Assembly: GCA_004551945.1 (NCBI GenBank)
Contig: SFPN01000006.1
Coordinates: 12,295-76,294, forward strand
Length of the DNA stretch: 64,000 nucleotides
From: Clostridiales bacterium
GTDB taxonomy: Bacteria > Bacillota > Clostridia > Oscillospirales > Oscillospiraceae
Direction: 5' to 3'
The notes below the pieces were generated by a model. It saw nothing but the letters and a program-made list of their open reading frames with translations, had not been told where the DNA came from and searched no databases. Shown here piece by piece: positions 7,988 through 16,548 of this stretch. Every line of letters begins with the position of its first letter. The first letter of the stretch is position 1. The position numbers were made by a program, and so were the translations under genes.

Positions 7988-8689
7988 ATGAGCTACATTA
8001 CCTTTGAACAAGTAAAAAAGACCTATCAGATGGGAGAAGTGACCATCCATGCCGTGGACGGAGTGGACTTCTCCATTGAAAAAGGAGAATTTGCCATCAT
8101 CGTGGGGCCCTCTGGCGCAGGCAAGACCACCGTGCTCAACATGCTGGGGGGCATGGACGCCTGCTCCGGGGGTACCATTATGGTGGACGGCACCCGGGTC
8201 AGCGACTTTAACGCCAGGCAGCTCACCGGCTACCGCCGGCATGACATCGGCTTTGTCTTTCAGTTCTACAACTTGGTGCAGAACCTGACCGCCCTGGAAA
8301 ACGTGGAGCTGGCCGCCCAGATCTGCGACGACCCCCTGGACGCCCGGAAGGTGCTCAAACAGGTGGGGCTGGGCCACCGGCTGAACAACTTCCCGGCCCA
8401 GCTCTCCGGCGGCGAGCAGCAGCGGGTGGCCATCGCCCGGGCCCTGGCCAAGAACCCGAAGTTGCTGCTGTGCGACGAGCCCACCGGCGCCCTGGACTAT
8501 GTGACCGGCAAGCAGATTTTAAAGCTGCTCCAGGACACCTGCCGGCAGGAGGGCATGACCGTGGTGGTCATCACCCACAACACTGCCCTGACCCCCATGG
8601 CGGACCGGGTCATCCACATCAAGAGCGGAAAGGTTGAGAGCACACAGCTCAACAGGCATCCCACGCCGGTGGAGGAAATCGAATGGTGA
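7988..8689 (+). CDS. ABC transporter ATP-binding protein (MacB/LolD type)
   Basis: 233 residues. Walker A is GPSGAGKTT, the signature LSGGEQQRVAIARAL, and Walker B LLLCDEPTGAL, as in the MacB-LolD-FtsE family that powers mechanotransmission rather than bulk transport. ATG 7988 has GGAG six bases upstream; the frame upstream of it is not coding-like. Its end overlaps the permease start by seven bases. Both genes lie inside element 1 and would be lost from a chromosome that excises it. Confidence 0.93.
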   Translation: MSYITFEQVKKTYQMGEVTIHAVDGVDFSIEKGEFAIIVGPSGAGKTTVLNMLGGMDACSGGTIMVDGTRVSDFNARQLTGYRRHDIGFVFQFYNLVQNLTALENVELAAQICDDPLDARKVLKQVGLGHRLNNFPAQLSGGEQQRVAIARALAKNPKLLLCDEPTGALDYVTGKQILKLLQDTCRQEGMTVVVITHNTALTPMADRVIHIKSGKVESTQLNRHPTPVEEIEW

Positions 8690-11600
8690 AGCGGAAAAAT
8701 CGCCTGACCACCGACGCAGTCCGGGAGGTCAAAAATACCTTCAGCCGGTTTTTGTCCATTCTGGTGCTGTCCGCCCTGGCGGTGGCCTTTCTCTCCGGCC
8801 TGCGGGCCACGGCCCCTGACATGAAATACACCGCGGACAATTACTTCGACCGCACCCACATGATGGACGGCTACGCCATCTCCACCCTGGGCATCACCGA
8901 CGAGGATCTGGAAGCCCTGGCTGCGGCGGAGGGCGTGGAGGCGGTGGAAGGGGTGCGCACGGTGGACGTAACCGCCACCGACCGCATCGTCAGCATCCGC
9001 TCCATACCGGAGAAGCTGAACCTGCTGGAGGTGGAGAAGGGCCGCCTGCCCCAGACGGCAGACGAGTGCGTCACCGACCATCTCCTTCTGGCCGAGCTGG
9101 GGCTGGAGATCGGCGACACCCTCACCGTCACCCTGGAGGAGGACGACGAGGACGCCCTGGCCCGCACCGCCTACACTGTGGTGGGTACCGTCATCTGTCC
9201 CCTGTACGCGGGCACCGACCGGGGCACCACCTCCCTGGGAGACGGCTCCCTGTACGGCATTGTGTTCGTGCCGGCGGAAAACTTTACAGCAGATTACTAC
9301 TCCATCGCCTATCTGACCGGCACCGGTCTGGCAACCATGGACAGCTACAGCGACAAGTACGACGACGCGGCGGAGGCCCTGCTGGACCAGCTGGAATCCC
9401 TGGGGGATCAGCGGGCTCAGCTGCGCTATGACCAGGTGGTAGGCGACGCCCAGGTGGAGCTGGATGACGCTCAGGCAGAGCTGGACGACGCCCGGACCGA
9501 GGCGGAAACCCAGCTGGCGGACGCCCAGGCAGAGCTGAAGGACGCCCGGGCCCAGCTGGACAAGGGCTGGCGGGACTACAAAAACGGCCAGACCACCCTG
9601 ACCCAGGAGATAAACAGCGGCCGCGCGGAGCTGAGCAGCGCAGCCCAAACCCTGAACAACGCCCAGGCGGACTATGACGCCGGCCTGGCTCAGTATAACG
9701 ACGGTCTGGTCCAGTACAACGCCGGGCTGGAAGAGTATGAGGCGGGGCTTGCTCAGTATGAGCAGAGCGCCGCGCCTCTGGAGGCCCAGCAGGCGGAGCT
9801 GGACGAAGCCTACGCTCAGTACGAGGCCGCCTTAGCCCCATATGTGGGCACCCCCTATTACGACGAAGTTTTGGCCCAGATGGCACCCCAGAAGGCACAG
9901 TTGGACGAGGCCCAGGCACAGCTGGACGCCGGCCGCCAGCAGCTAAATGAGAGCAAGGCTCAGCTGGACGCCGCAAAAGCGGAACTGGACGCCTCCAAGG
10001 CAGAGCTGGACGAGGTCCGGGCCCAGCTGGACGAGGCCCAGGCCTCCATCACCAGCGGCTGGGCAGACTACAACAGCGGCACCGCCAAGCTGAACAAAGC
10101 CGAAAAAGAGGGCCGCGCGGAGCTGGCAAGCGCCCTGTCTGAGCTCCAGCAGGGCGAGGCAGACTACACCAGCGGCCAGGCGGACTACCAGGAGGGCAAG
10201 GCAGAGGCAGATCAGGAGATCGCCGACGCTCAGGCCAAGCTGGACGACGCCCGGGCTCAGGTGGACGAAATCGACGAATGTGAGTGGTATGTGCTGGGCC
10301 GCAGCACCAACAGCGGCTTTGTGGGCTACTCCCAGGACTCGGAACGGGTAAGCAACCTGGCCAGCATCTTCCCCATCATCTTCTTCCTGGTGGCGGCCCT
10401 GGCCTGTCTCACCACCATGACCCGCATGGTGGAGGAGCAGCGCACCCAGATCGGCGCCCTGAAGGCCCTGGGCTTTTCCCGGCTGGCCATCTCCAAAAAA
10501 TATCTGGGCTACGCCTTTTTCGCCAGTCTCAGCGGCGGTCTTCTGGGCCTGATCGTGGGCTGCACCCTCATCCCCATGGTGATCGCCAACGCCTTCCGCA
10601 TCATGTATGACATCCCCGGCCTGGAGCTGAAGCCTCAACCGGGACTGTGCGTGGCGGCGGTGGCGGCGGCAGTGCTGTGCACCACCGGGGCTGCCCTGTG
10701 GGCCTGCCTGTCTACCCTGATGGACACCCCAGCCAACCTGATGCGCCCCAAGGCTCCCAAGGCGGGCCGCCGGGTATTTCTGGAGCATATTAGGCCCCTC
10801 TGGAGCCGCCTGTCCTTCACCTGGAAGGTGACCATGCGCAACCTGTTCCGCTACCAGAAGCGGTTCTGGATGACCGTCATCGGCATCGGCGGCTGCACGG
10901 CCCTGATCGTCACCGGCTTCGGCCTTCACGACTCCATCTTCGCCATTCTGGATAAGCAGTTTGACGAGGTGTCGGTCTACGACGCCACCGTGGGGCTGGA
11001 CGCCCACATCACCGACGAGGAAATGGACAAGGTGACCTTCTATTTGGACAGCAATGAGAACGTAGACCGCTGGCTGTCCTGCCGTCAAATCACGGCAGAC
11101 GCCTCCGCCGGGGATCTGACCAACACCGCGTATATCTTCGCCGTGGAGGATCAGGAGGCCTTCCGCCAGCTCATTGACCTGCGGGAGCGCAAGAGCGGCA
11201 ACCATATAGAGATTTCCTCTGACGGCGTGGTCATCACGGAGAAGCTGTCCGAGCTGCTGGATCTGCAGGTGGGAGACACCATCACCCTGGAAGGAGACCG
11301 GCGGGTGGACGCCACCGTTACCGCCATTGCGGAAAACTATGTCCACCACTATGTGTATATGACGGAGGACTTCTACGAGGCGCTGTTCCGGGAGCCGGCG
11401 GAGGAAAACGTGATCCTGCTGGCCTACGGGGACGGGGTGGATGCCGGGGCTCAGGACAACACCTCGGTGGCTCTTATGAAACTGGACGGGGTCAGCTCCT
11501 ACTCCAACATCGGCACCATCCGGGAGTCCTTTACCGACAGCATGAGCGCCATTGACTACGCAGTGATTATCATCATCGCGGCGGCGGCGGCGCTGGCCTT

Positions 11601-11952
11601 TGTGGTGCTGTATAACCTGACCAACATCAACATCACCGAGCGGGTGCGGGAGCTGGCAACCCTGAAGGTGCTGGGCTTCTACGACCGGGAGATTTCCGCC
11701 TATGTCTACCGGGAGAACATCTTCCTGACCATCTTCGGCATCCTCCTGGGCCTGGTGATGGGCCGGTTCCTCCACGCCTGGCTGGTGCTGACGGTGGAGA
11801 TCGACATGGTGATGTTCGGCCGCACCGCGCCGGCTTACGCCTACCTGCTGGCGGCGGCCCTCACCGCGCTGTTCTCCGTGATCGTCAACGTGGCGGCCCA
11901 CTTCCGCCTGAAGAAGGTGGACATGGTGGAGAGCCTCAAGACAACAGAATAA
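8683..11952 (+). CDS. FtsX/MacB-type ABC permease with a long extracytoplasmic coiled coil
   Basis: 1,089 residues. A first membrane helix near residues 20-40 precedes a MacB-like periplasmic domain. Residues about 245-530 are a long run of AELDDA/AQLDEA-type heptads forming a coiled coil. FtsX-type membrane blocks follow near 560-690, a second extracytoplasmic domain, then a last FtsX block with VRELATLKVLGFYDREI. This is the fused two-repeat permease arrangement of Firmicutes. Substrate is unknown; peptide, lipid or toxin export are possible. It forms an operon with the ATPase at 7988. Confidence 0.9.
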   Translation: MVKRKNRLTTDAVREVKNTFSRFLSILVLSALAVAFLSGLRATAPDMKYTADNYFDRTHMMDGYAISTLGITDEDLEALAAAEGVEAVEGVRTVDVTATDRIVSIRSIPEKLNLLEVEKGRLPQTADECVTDHLLLAELGLEIGDTLTVTLEEDDEDALARTAYTVVGTVICPLYAGTDRGTTSLGDGSLYGIVFVPAENFTADYYSIAYLTGTGLATMDSYSDKYDDAAEALLDQLESLGDQRAQLRYDQVVGDAQVELDDAQAELDDARTEAETQLADAQAELKDARAQLDKGWRDYKNGQTTLTQEINSGRAELSSAAQTLNNAQADYDAGLAQYNDGLVQYNAGLEEYEAGLAQYEQSAAPLEAQQAELDEAYAQYEAALAPYVGTPYYDEVLAQMAPQKAQLDEAQAQLDAGRQQLNESKAQLDAAKAELDASKAELDEVRAQLDEAQASITSGWADYNSGTAKLNKAEKEGRAELASALSELQQGEADYTSGQADYQEGKAEADQEIADAQAKLDDARAQVDEIDECEWYVLGRSTNSGFVGYSQDSERVSNLASIFPIIFFLVAALACLTTMTRMVEEQRTQIGALKALGFSRLAISKKYLGYAFFASLSGGLLGLIVGCTLIPMVIANAFRIMYDIPGLELKPQPGLCVAAVAAAVLCTTGAALWACLSTLMDTPANLMRPKAPKAGRRVFLEHIRPLWSRLSFTWKVTMRNLFRYQKRFWMTVIGIGGCTALIVTGFGLHDSIFAILDKQFDEVSVYDATVGLDAHITDEEMDKVTFYLDSNENVDRWLSCRQITADASAGDLTNTAYIFAVEDQEAFRQLIDLRERKSGNHIEISSDGVVITEKLSELLDLQVGDTITLEGDRRVDATVTAIAENYVHHYVYMTEDFYEALFREPAEENVILLAYGDGVDAGAQDNTSVALMKLDGVSSYSNIGTIRESFTDSMSAIDYAVIIIIAAAAALAFVVLYNLTNINITERVRELATLKVLGFYDREISAYVYRENIFLTIFGILLGLVMGRFLHAWLVLTVEIDMVMFGRTAPAYAYLLAAALTALFSVIVNVAAHFRLKKVDMVESLKTTE

Positions 11953-11968
11953 CCCGGACATAAAAAAC

Positions 11969-12003
11969 GCCCGGAACGTCTTAAACCACAAGACGTTCCG
12001 GGC
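11969..12003. terminator. Terminator between convergent ABC operons
   Basis: GCCCGGAACGTCTT (11969-11982) pairs perfectly with AAGACGTTCCGGGC (11990-12003), followed by a T-rich run on the plus strand and TTTTTTA on the minus side. It serves both convergent operons. Confidence 0.85.
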
Positions 12004-12015
12004 CTTTGTTTTTTC

Positions 12016-13611
12016 TTACAGGGCCTCAAAGATTTCCGCGCCCCTGGTCCGAATCCACCGCAGAAGAAGGGCCGACAGGACTGCCAGCAGCACAGCGGCG
12101 CAGAGCAGGTAGGTCAGAGGGCCCAGGAGCCTTGCCACCAGATAGTACAGCCCCGCCAGGGCCGCAACCAGCACCCAGCCGCCGAACAGGGCGATCATCA
12201 CGCCCATGCTCTGCTTGATGGGAATGATCTCGCTGGTCCAGTTCAGGTTGGGCATGTTCAGGTTGAGAAACAGCCCGAAAGCCGCCGTCAGCACCACAAA
12301 GGCCGCCGCCGTCACCGGAATCAGGATGGCAAAGCCCAGCGTCGGCTTCAGCACCCATTCCACAGCCGCCACCAGGACCAGCGTGGGCACCAGGGTGAGG
12401 ATCAAGTGGAGCTTCAGCTTGGCCATCAGCACCTGCTCCCCGGACACCGGGAACACCTGCACCAGCCACAGGTTCTTCCCCTCCAGAGAAACCGACGGCG
12501 CGGAGATATCATTCATGGAGGCAAGCAGGCAAACCGCCCCCGCCGCAAGGAGGAAAACCAGCTCCGTCTGCCCGGCAAAGATGCCGGACACCATCTCCCG
12601 GAGCATGGTCTGTTTCCACAGCAGCGCCACAGCGGAGGCCAGCATGATGACAATGCCCAGGCCGCAGTTGAGCATGTAGTTGGAGCTTCCCAGGAAGCGG
12701 CGCAGCTCCTTGTACAGCAGCGCCCGGCTCACCGGACGCACCGCCGCCCGCTTCTCCTTGTACTTCGTTTTGGCGGCGCCGCGGTTTGCCGTGGCAATCT
12801 TCAGAAAGCTCCGGGACAGCACCAGGTAGACGATGGCAAACACCACGGCGGCTATGGCCGTGAAAATCACCATGGAGAGCACGTTCCCTTCCGCCGCAAG
12901 GCCCATGTGGTACAGGGGATAGAGGATGCTCCGGGCCTTGGCGCTGACCGCCTGGGGATTGGCAAGGATCGTCTGAAGGATGGTGTAGGCGTGCCCATAG
13001 CAATAGTAATAGGCGGCGATAAAGACCAGGGACAGGATCACCACCACGATGTTCTTGTGCTTCAGTCTTCCGCTGATGAGGGCCACTACCCAGCCCAGCA
13101 CGGCGGAGAGCACCAGCACCACCACCGACAGCACCAGGGGAATGAGCAGGGAGCAGATCACCCCCGCGGCGTTTCCGGGGACAGTCATGAACCAGACCAC
13201 CAGAGTGGGGATCATGACAATCACCTCGTACATCAGGCCGATGGCGTAAACCCCGGACAGCCGGACCAGCAGGATCTTCCCTGAGGGGATGGGCATGGAG
13301 AGGAGCAGGTCGTTGTCCTTTGCCTGGTAGAGGGAGGCATAGGTGTTGAACACACTGCCGAACACCCCCATGAACAGGGCAAGCAGGCCCATGAGGGCAA
13401 AGTAAAGCCAGCCAAGCTCCACGCTCACCAGCGGCTCGCAGAGCATAATCGCCACCATGCCGAACATCACGCCCAAAAGGCCGAAGAGCACCAGATACAG
13501 AAGGACATACCCGGCAATTCCTTTCGCGGACCGGTTCTGGTTGGTTTTCCTATCCCGGTAAACCCAGGAGAAAACCTCCATCATCTGTTTTTTGAACAGT
13601 GTTTTTGTCAT
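12016..13611 (-). CDS. ABC-2 type exporter permease
   Basis: 531 residues with about twelve hydrophobic segments spread along the chain and a basic cytoplasmic stretch near residues 285-305 (KTKYKEKRAAVRPV). It resembles the large putative exporter permeases that pair with CcmA-like ATPases in Firmicutes. Its ATG overlaps the stop of the ATPase gene (ATGA), so the pair is translationally coupled. Substrate unknown. Confidence 0.85.
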   Translation of the reverse strand: MTKTLFKKQMMEVFSWVYRDRKTNQNRSAKGIAGYVLLYLVLFGLLGVMFGMVAIMLCEPLVSVELGWLYFALMGLLALFMGVFGSVFNTYASLYQAKDNDLLLSMPIPSGKILLVRLSGVYAIGLMYEVIVMIPTLVVWFMTVPGNAAGVICSLLIPLVLSVVVLVLSAVLGWVVALISGRLKHKNIVVVILSLVFIAAYYYCYGHAYTILQTILANPQAVSAKARSILYPLYHMGLAAEGNVLSMVIFTAIAAVVFAIVYLVLSRSFLKIATANRGAAKTKYKEKRAAVRPVSRALLYKELRRFLGSSNYMLNCGLGIVIMLASAVALLWKQTMLREMVSGIFAGQTELVFLLAAGAVCLLASMNDISAPSVSLEGKNLWLVQVFPVSGEQVLMAKLKLHLILTLVPTLVLVAAVEWVLKPTLGFAILIPVTAAAFVVLTAAFGLFLNLNMPNLNWTSEIIPIKQSMGVMIALFGGWVLVAALAGLYYLVARLLGPLTYLLCAAVLLAVLSALLLRWIRTRGAEIFEAL

Positions 13612-14318
13612 TGTTCTCCCTCCAGCTCCAGGAACACGGTTTCCAGGGAGGTGTCACCCTTGACTTCCTCCATGGTGCCAGAACGGATGAGCCTGCCGCC
13701 CTTGATGATTGCCACCTTGTCGCAGAGCTTTTCCGCCACCTCCAGCACATGGGTGGAGAAGAAAATGGCGCCGCCCCGGTCGCAGATCTCCCGCATCAGC
13801 CCCTTCAGCTGGTGGGAGGCCTTGGGGTCCAGACCCACGAAGGGCTCGTCCATGACAATCAGCTGGGGATCGTGGATCAGCGCGGAGATGATGGCCAGTT
13901 TCTGCTTCATGCCGTGGGAATAGGCGGACACCGGCTGGGCCAGGTCGCCGGTGAGCTCAAAGGTGTCGGCCAGCCGGCGGATGCGCGCCTGCCGGTCCGC
14001 CGCGCTGACGCCGAAGATGTCGGCCACGAAGTTCAGAAACTGAATGCCCGTCATGAACTCATACAAATCGGGGTTATCGGGGATATAGGCCAGCTTGGTT
14101 TTGCAGGCCAGGGGGTTCTGCTTCATGGACACGCCGTCCACATAAATTTCGCCGCTGTCATACTGCAAAATGCCGCAGCAGGCTTTGATGGTGGTGGTTT
14201 TTCCCGCGCCGTTGTGGCCGATAAAGCCGTAGATTTCTCCCGGCCGGATGTGCAGGGAAAGATCGTCCACCGCCTTCTTCTCTCCATAAATCTTGGTTAA
14301 ATGCTCGATTCTCAGCAT
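13608..14318 (-). CDS. ABC transporter ATP-binding protein (CcmA type)
   Basis: 236 residues. Walker A GHNGAGKTTT, signature YSHGMKQKLAIISAL and Walker B LIVMDEPFVGLD are intact. The signature has H in place of the usual G in SGG, as in this drug/antimicrobial exporter subfamily. ATG 14318 has GGAG eight bases upstream. It is the first gene of a two-gene operon with the permease at 12016, inside element 1. Confidence 0.92.
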   Translation of the reverse strand: MLRIEHLTKIYGEKKAVDDLSLHIRPGEIYGFIGHNGAGKTTTIKACCGILQYDSGEIYVDGVSMKQNPLACKTKLAYIPDNPDLYEFMTGIQFLNFVADIFGVSAADRQARIRRLADTFELTGDLAQPVSAYSHGMKQKLAIISALIHDPQLIVMDEPFVGLDPKASHQLKGLMREICDRGGAIFFSTHVLEVAEKLCDKVAIIKGGRLIRSGTMEEVKGDTSLETVFLELEGEQ

Positions 14319-14424
14319 GGTACTGTCTCCTTTTCTCTGTTGGTTGGGGGAAATTACAGGTCCTTCTTTTTTGTTTCCATGGATAGTATACAAAACCCCT
14401 GCCCTTCCCGATAGGCGGATTTTT

Positions 14425-14444
14425 CCGCCGTTTGTGTCAATTTT
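14425..14444. promoter_or_regulatory. Repeated 20-bp motif, copy B
   Basis: CCGCCGTTTGTGTCAATTTT, matching 19 of 20 bases of 7871-7890. On the minus strand it contains TTGACA, but no fitting -10 follows at 17 bases. It lies upstream of the ABC-2 operon and 67 bases from the element 1 junction. Confidence 0.6.
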
Positions 14445-14451
14445 ATAGGTA

Positions 14452-14489
14452 TAAAAATGCCCAGAAAACCAGAAAGGCTTTCCGGGCAT
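14452..14489 (-). terminator. Terminator inside element 1 after the unrearranged sigK middle segment
   Basis: ATGCCC (14457-14462) pairs with GGGCAT (14484-14489) with a mostly paired inner stem, followed on the minus strand by TTTTTAT. It would stop transcription that enters element 1 from sigK before excision. Confidence 0.65.
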
Positions 14490-14490
14490 C

Positions 14491-14515
14491 GTTTACATTA
14501 ATGGCGGCGGGATAC
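14491..14515 (-). other. Attachment half-site of element 1, sigK middle side
   Basis: Core GATAC (14511-14515, plus strand) with the inner arm GTTTACATTAATGGCGGCGG (14491-14510), which matches the opposite arm at 15 of 20 bases. Outside the core is sigK coding sequence for SRSYV. Confidence 0.75.
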
Positions 14516-14812
14516 ATAGGAGCGGCTGATGCCGCAGAGGGCGGCGATTTCCCGCTGGGTTTTGGGGGGCTCCCCGTCCAGGCCGTAGCGGAGGGTGATG
14601 ACCTTGATCTCCCGGTCTGTCAGGCAATTCTGCACGCATTGGCGGACCTTGGCGCAGGAGTCCCGGGTGTCCAGGTTTTCCAGCATGTCGTCGTCCACGC
14701 TGATCACATCCATGAGGGACAGGGCGTTTCCCTCCCGGTCAGAGTCGATGGAGTCCGACAGGGAGACGTCCCCCTGGTACTTCCGCTGGCTCCGGAAGTA
14801 CATGAGAATCTC
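14511..14812 (-). CDS. sigK: sigK segment 2: middle part of sigma-K
   Basis: Encodes EILMYFRSQRKYQG through KTQREIAALCGISRSYVS, that is sigma regions 2.4 end, 3 and most of 4. In the present arrangement the frame starts at an internal ATG (14803) and reads into element 1 for RH and a stop at 14498, cutting the recognition helix in half. At the other end the in-frame codons GEN-like GCA AAT GAG belong to recombinase 2 and its junction. Joining 19151 to 14812 and 14511 to 6040 gives one frame. Confidence 0.9.
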
Positions 14813-16478
14813 ATTTGCTATCCTCCCCCTGCGGCTTACTTCCCGTCAGGAACACCTGGGCCTGGGCCTCGTCCCAGACAATTCGGGAGACCAGATGGCG
14901 AAGGGCGGCCCGTTTTTCCTCTATGGTCATCCCCTCCACCGTCCCCCGGAAGGACGAAAGCCGCCGACAGAGGCGGGCAAATTCTTCTTCCGGGAGGTCC
15001 TGCCCCGCCGCTTCGGCCTCCAGCTCCTTCAGGCGGGCGTTCAGCCCCGCTTCCCTGCTGTGGCAGGCTTCGATCTGCTCTAAGATGTACGCCTGGGCGG
15101 CGGTGCCGGAGGCCTGGGGCAGAGCCGCCACCAGGCCCTGGATCTGGCGGCTGTTGGCCCCGATCTCTTCCCGGAGCCGTTCCAGCTCCTCCCCGCAGAC
15201 GGTTGGCGCTCCATGGAGGGCTTTCCTGCCCCGGGCCAGCTGCTCCCGAAACTGCGCCGGGTCCCGGTCCAGCCCCGCTATCGCCGCCAGGACCTGGGCG
15301 TCCAGCTGGTTCCCATTGGGGTTTTTCATGGTGCACAGGCTGCCCTTGCTCCGCTCCTTGGTGGTGCAGAGATAGGCATACTGCCGCGCCCCGTCCGCCC
15401 CTGTGCGGCCGGTCAGCTTGGGGCGCAGATAGTCCCCGCAGCAGCCGCAGCGGAGCAGGCCGGACAGCAGGGCCTCGTGGCTGCGGGGGCTGCGATAGCC
15501 CCGGTCCCGGTTCCGGGCCAGGCGGTCCTGGACCTGCACCCATTTTGCCCCGGGGATAATCCCCGGGTGCCGGCCCACGGCAACAATCCACTCCTCCATG
15601 GGCCGGAGTCGGTGAGTCTTGCCGGGCTGCTGGAGGGTGCGGTTATAGGCCAGGATACCGCGGACCCCGTCAAAGTCCTCCGGCTTCCCGAAAACCTCCG
15701 CCCCGCGGCCGGTGAGGTATTGGTAGGCCTCCCCGTCGGCGATCAGGTAGACCGGGTTCGTGAGGATATTCCTGATGGCCACCCGGGTGAATGGGTTGCC
15801 CCGCTTGGTGCGGTACTGCTTTTCCAGCAGGAAGGTGTCCACCTGGGTGAGGGAGCCGGTCTCCAGGAATTTTTGGAAAATCAGCTCCACCAGGCGCAGC
15901 TCCCCGGGCAGGGGGTTCAGGTGGCAGGCCCGCTTGGTCTTTCCGTCGATGGTGACCTGGGTGACGCTCTCCGACTGGTAGCCGGTGGGGGTGGTACCCC
16001 CCAGCCAGCGGCCAGTTTTGGCCAGCTCATGCATGTTGTCCCGGATGCGCTCGGCGATGGTCTCCCGCTCCAACTGGGAGAACACAGATGAGATGTACAT
16101 CATAGCCCGGCCCATGGGGCTGCCGGTGTCAAACTGCTCCTTGATGGAGACAAAGTCGATCCCCATGCCCCCCAGCTGCTCAATGAGCCCGGCAAAGTCG
16201 CCGATGTTGCGGCTGATCCGGTCCAGCCGGTAGACCACAATGGCCGCCGGTTTCTGTGCCTTGGCGTCCGCCATCATCTGCTTAAACTGAGGCCGCTCCA
16301 GGCTGCCCCCGGAAAAGCCCTCGTCCTCATAGACCTGCGCCTGGGCCGCTTCCTCCGGGCCGTAATGGGCGGCGATGTACTGCCGGCACAGCTCAACCTG
16401 GTTCTCCACGCTCTCCCCCCGGCCGGTGAACCGGGACTTGCGGGAGTAAATCATCAGCCGTTGGTTGCTCTCTCCCAT
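14811..16478 (-). CDS. Large serine recombinase 2 (SpoIVCA-like by position)
   Basis: 555 residues. The catalytic serine is in IYSRKS (residue 12), followed by VVYRLDRISRN and SQLERETIAERI. A recombinase domain (GRWLGGTTPTGYQ), a zinc ribbon CGCCGDYL...CTTK...LC and a C-terminal helical region complete the chain. ATG 16478 follows GGGGGGAAGG; an upstream ATG at 16499 is less well placed. The final codons AAA TGA coincide with the AAATG attachment core. Its place next to the sigK junction mirrors spoIVCA, the skin excisionase of Bacillus, so excision of element 2 is its expected job. Confidence 0.94.
   Translation of the reverse strand: MGESNQRLMIYSRKSRFTGRGESVENQVELCRQYIAAHYGPEEAAQAQVYEDEGFSGGSLERPQFKQMMADAKAQKPAAIVVYRLDRISRNIGDFAGLIEQLGGMGIDFVSIKEQFDTGSPMGRAMMYISSVFSQLERETIAERIRDNMHELAKTGRWLGGTTPTGYQSESVTQVTIDGKTKRACHLNPLPGELRLVELIFQKFLETGSLTQVDTFLLEKQYRTKRGNPFTRVAIRNILTNPVYLIADGEAYQYLTGRGAEVFGKPEDFDGVRGILAYNRTLQQPGKTHRLRPMEEWIVAVGRHPGIIPGAKWVQVQDRLARNRDRGYRSPRSHEALLSGLLRCGCCGDYLRPKLTGRTGADGARQYAYLCTTKERSKGSLCTMKNPNGNQLDAQVLAAIAGLDRDPAQFREQLARGRKALHGAPTVCGEELERLREEIGANSRQIQGLVAALPQASGTAAQAYILEQIEACHSREAGLNARLKELEAEAAGQDLPEEEFARLCRRLSSFRGTVEGMTIEEKRAALRHLVSRIVWDEAQAQVFLTGSKPQGEDSK
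14812..14829 (-). other. Attachment half-site of element 2, recombinase side
   Basis: Core AAATG (14816-14812, minus strand) preceded inward by GGGGGAGGATAG (14829-14818). The arm matches the opposite end (19138-19149, plus strand) at 11 of 12 bases. The recombinase 2 stop codon lies in the core. Confidence 0.8.
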
Positions 16479-16516
16479 GGTCCTTCCCCCCTGCTCCATG
16501 ATTTGGGTATTTTATG

Positions 16517-16547
16517 GGTATGAGGGAAAACCGCGCAGGTATGAGGG
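16517..16547 (-). promoter_or_regulatory. Direct repeat upstream of recombinase 2
   Basis: GGTATGAGGG occurs at 16517-16526 and 16538-16547, 21 bases apart, two helical turns. It lies 38-69 bases upstream of the recombinase 2 ATG, between it and the RluA stop. On the minus strand each copy reads CCCTCATACC; the copy nearer the recombinase includes CATACC, part of a sigma-E-like -10 (CATACAAT). A binding site controlling the recombinase is likely; the factor is unknown. Confidence 0.5.
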
Positions 16548-16548
16548 G

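Larger units (their letters stand above)
6041..14510 (-). mobile_element. sigK intervening element 1 (skin-like, 8,470 bp)
   Basis: Segment between the middle and last parts of sigK. Its ends share GGCG(A/G)GATAC (6036-6045 and 14506-14515, plus strand; core GATAC, i.e. GTATC on the sigK strand). Deleting 6041-14510 fuses SYVS to RLEKKALEKL in frame. The inner flanks 6049-6068 (minus) and 14491-14510 (plus) match at 15 of 20 bases, so circularisation would make an inverted-repeat attP-like site around GAAGTATC. Contents: recombinase 1, a coupled small ORF, a MacB-type ABC exporter and an ABC-2 exporter; no phage structural genes. Confidence 0.85.

Noticed and set aside
14498..14803. Stand-alone small sigma factor of 101 residues
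   Set aside because: It has no ribosome binding site at its ATG, lacks regions 2.1-2.3, and joins exactly to the segments at 19151 and 6040, so it is the middle of sigK.
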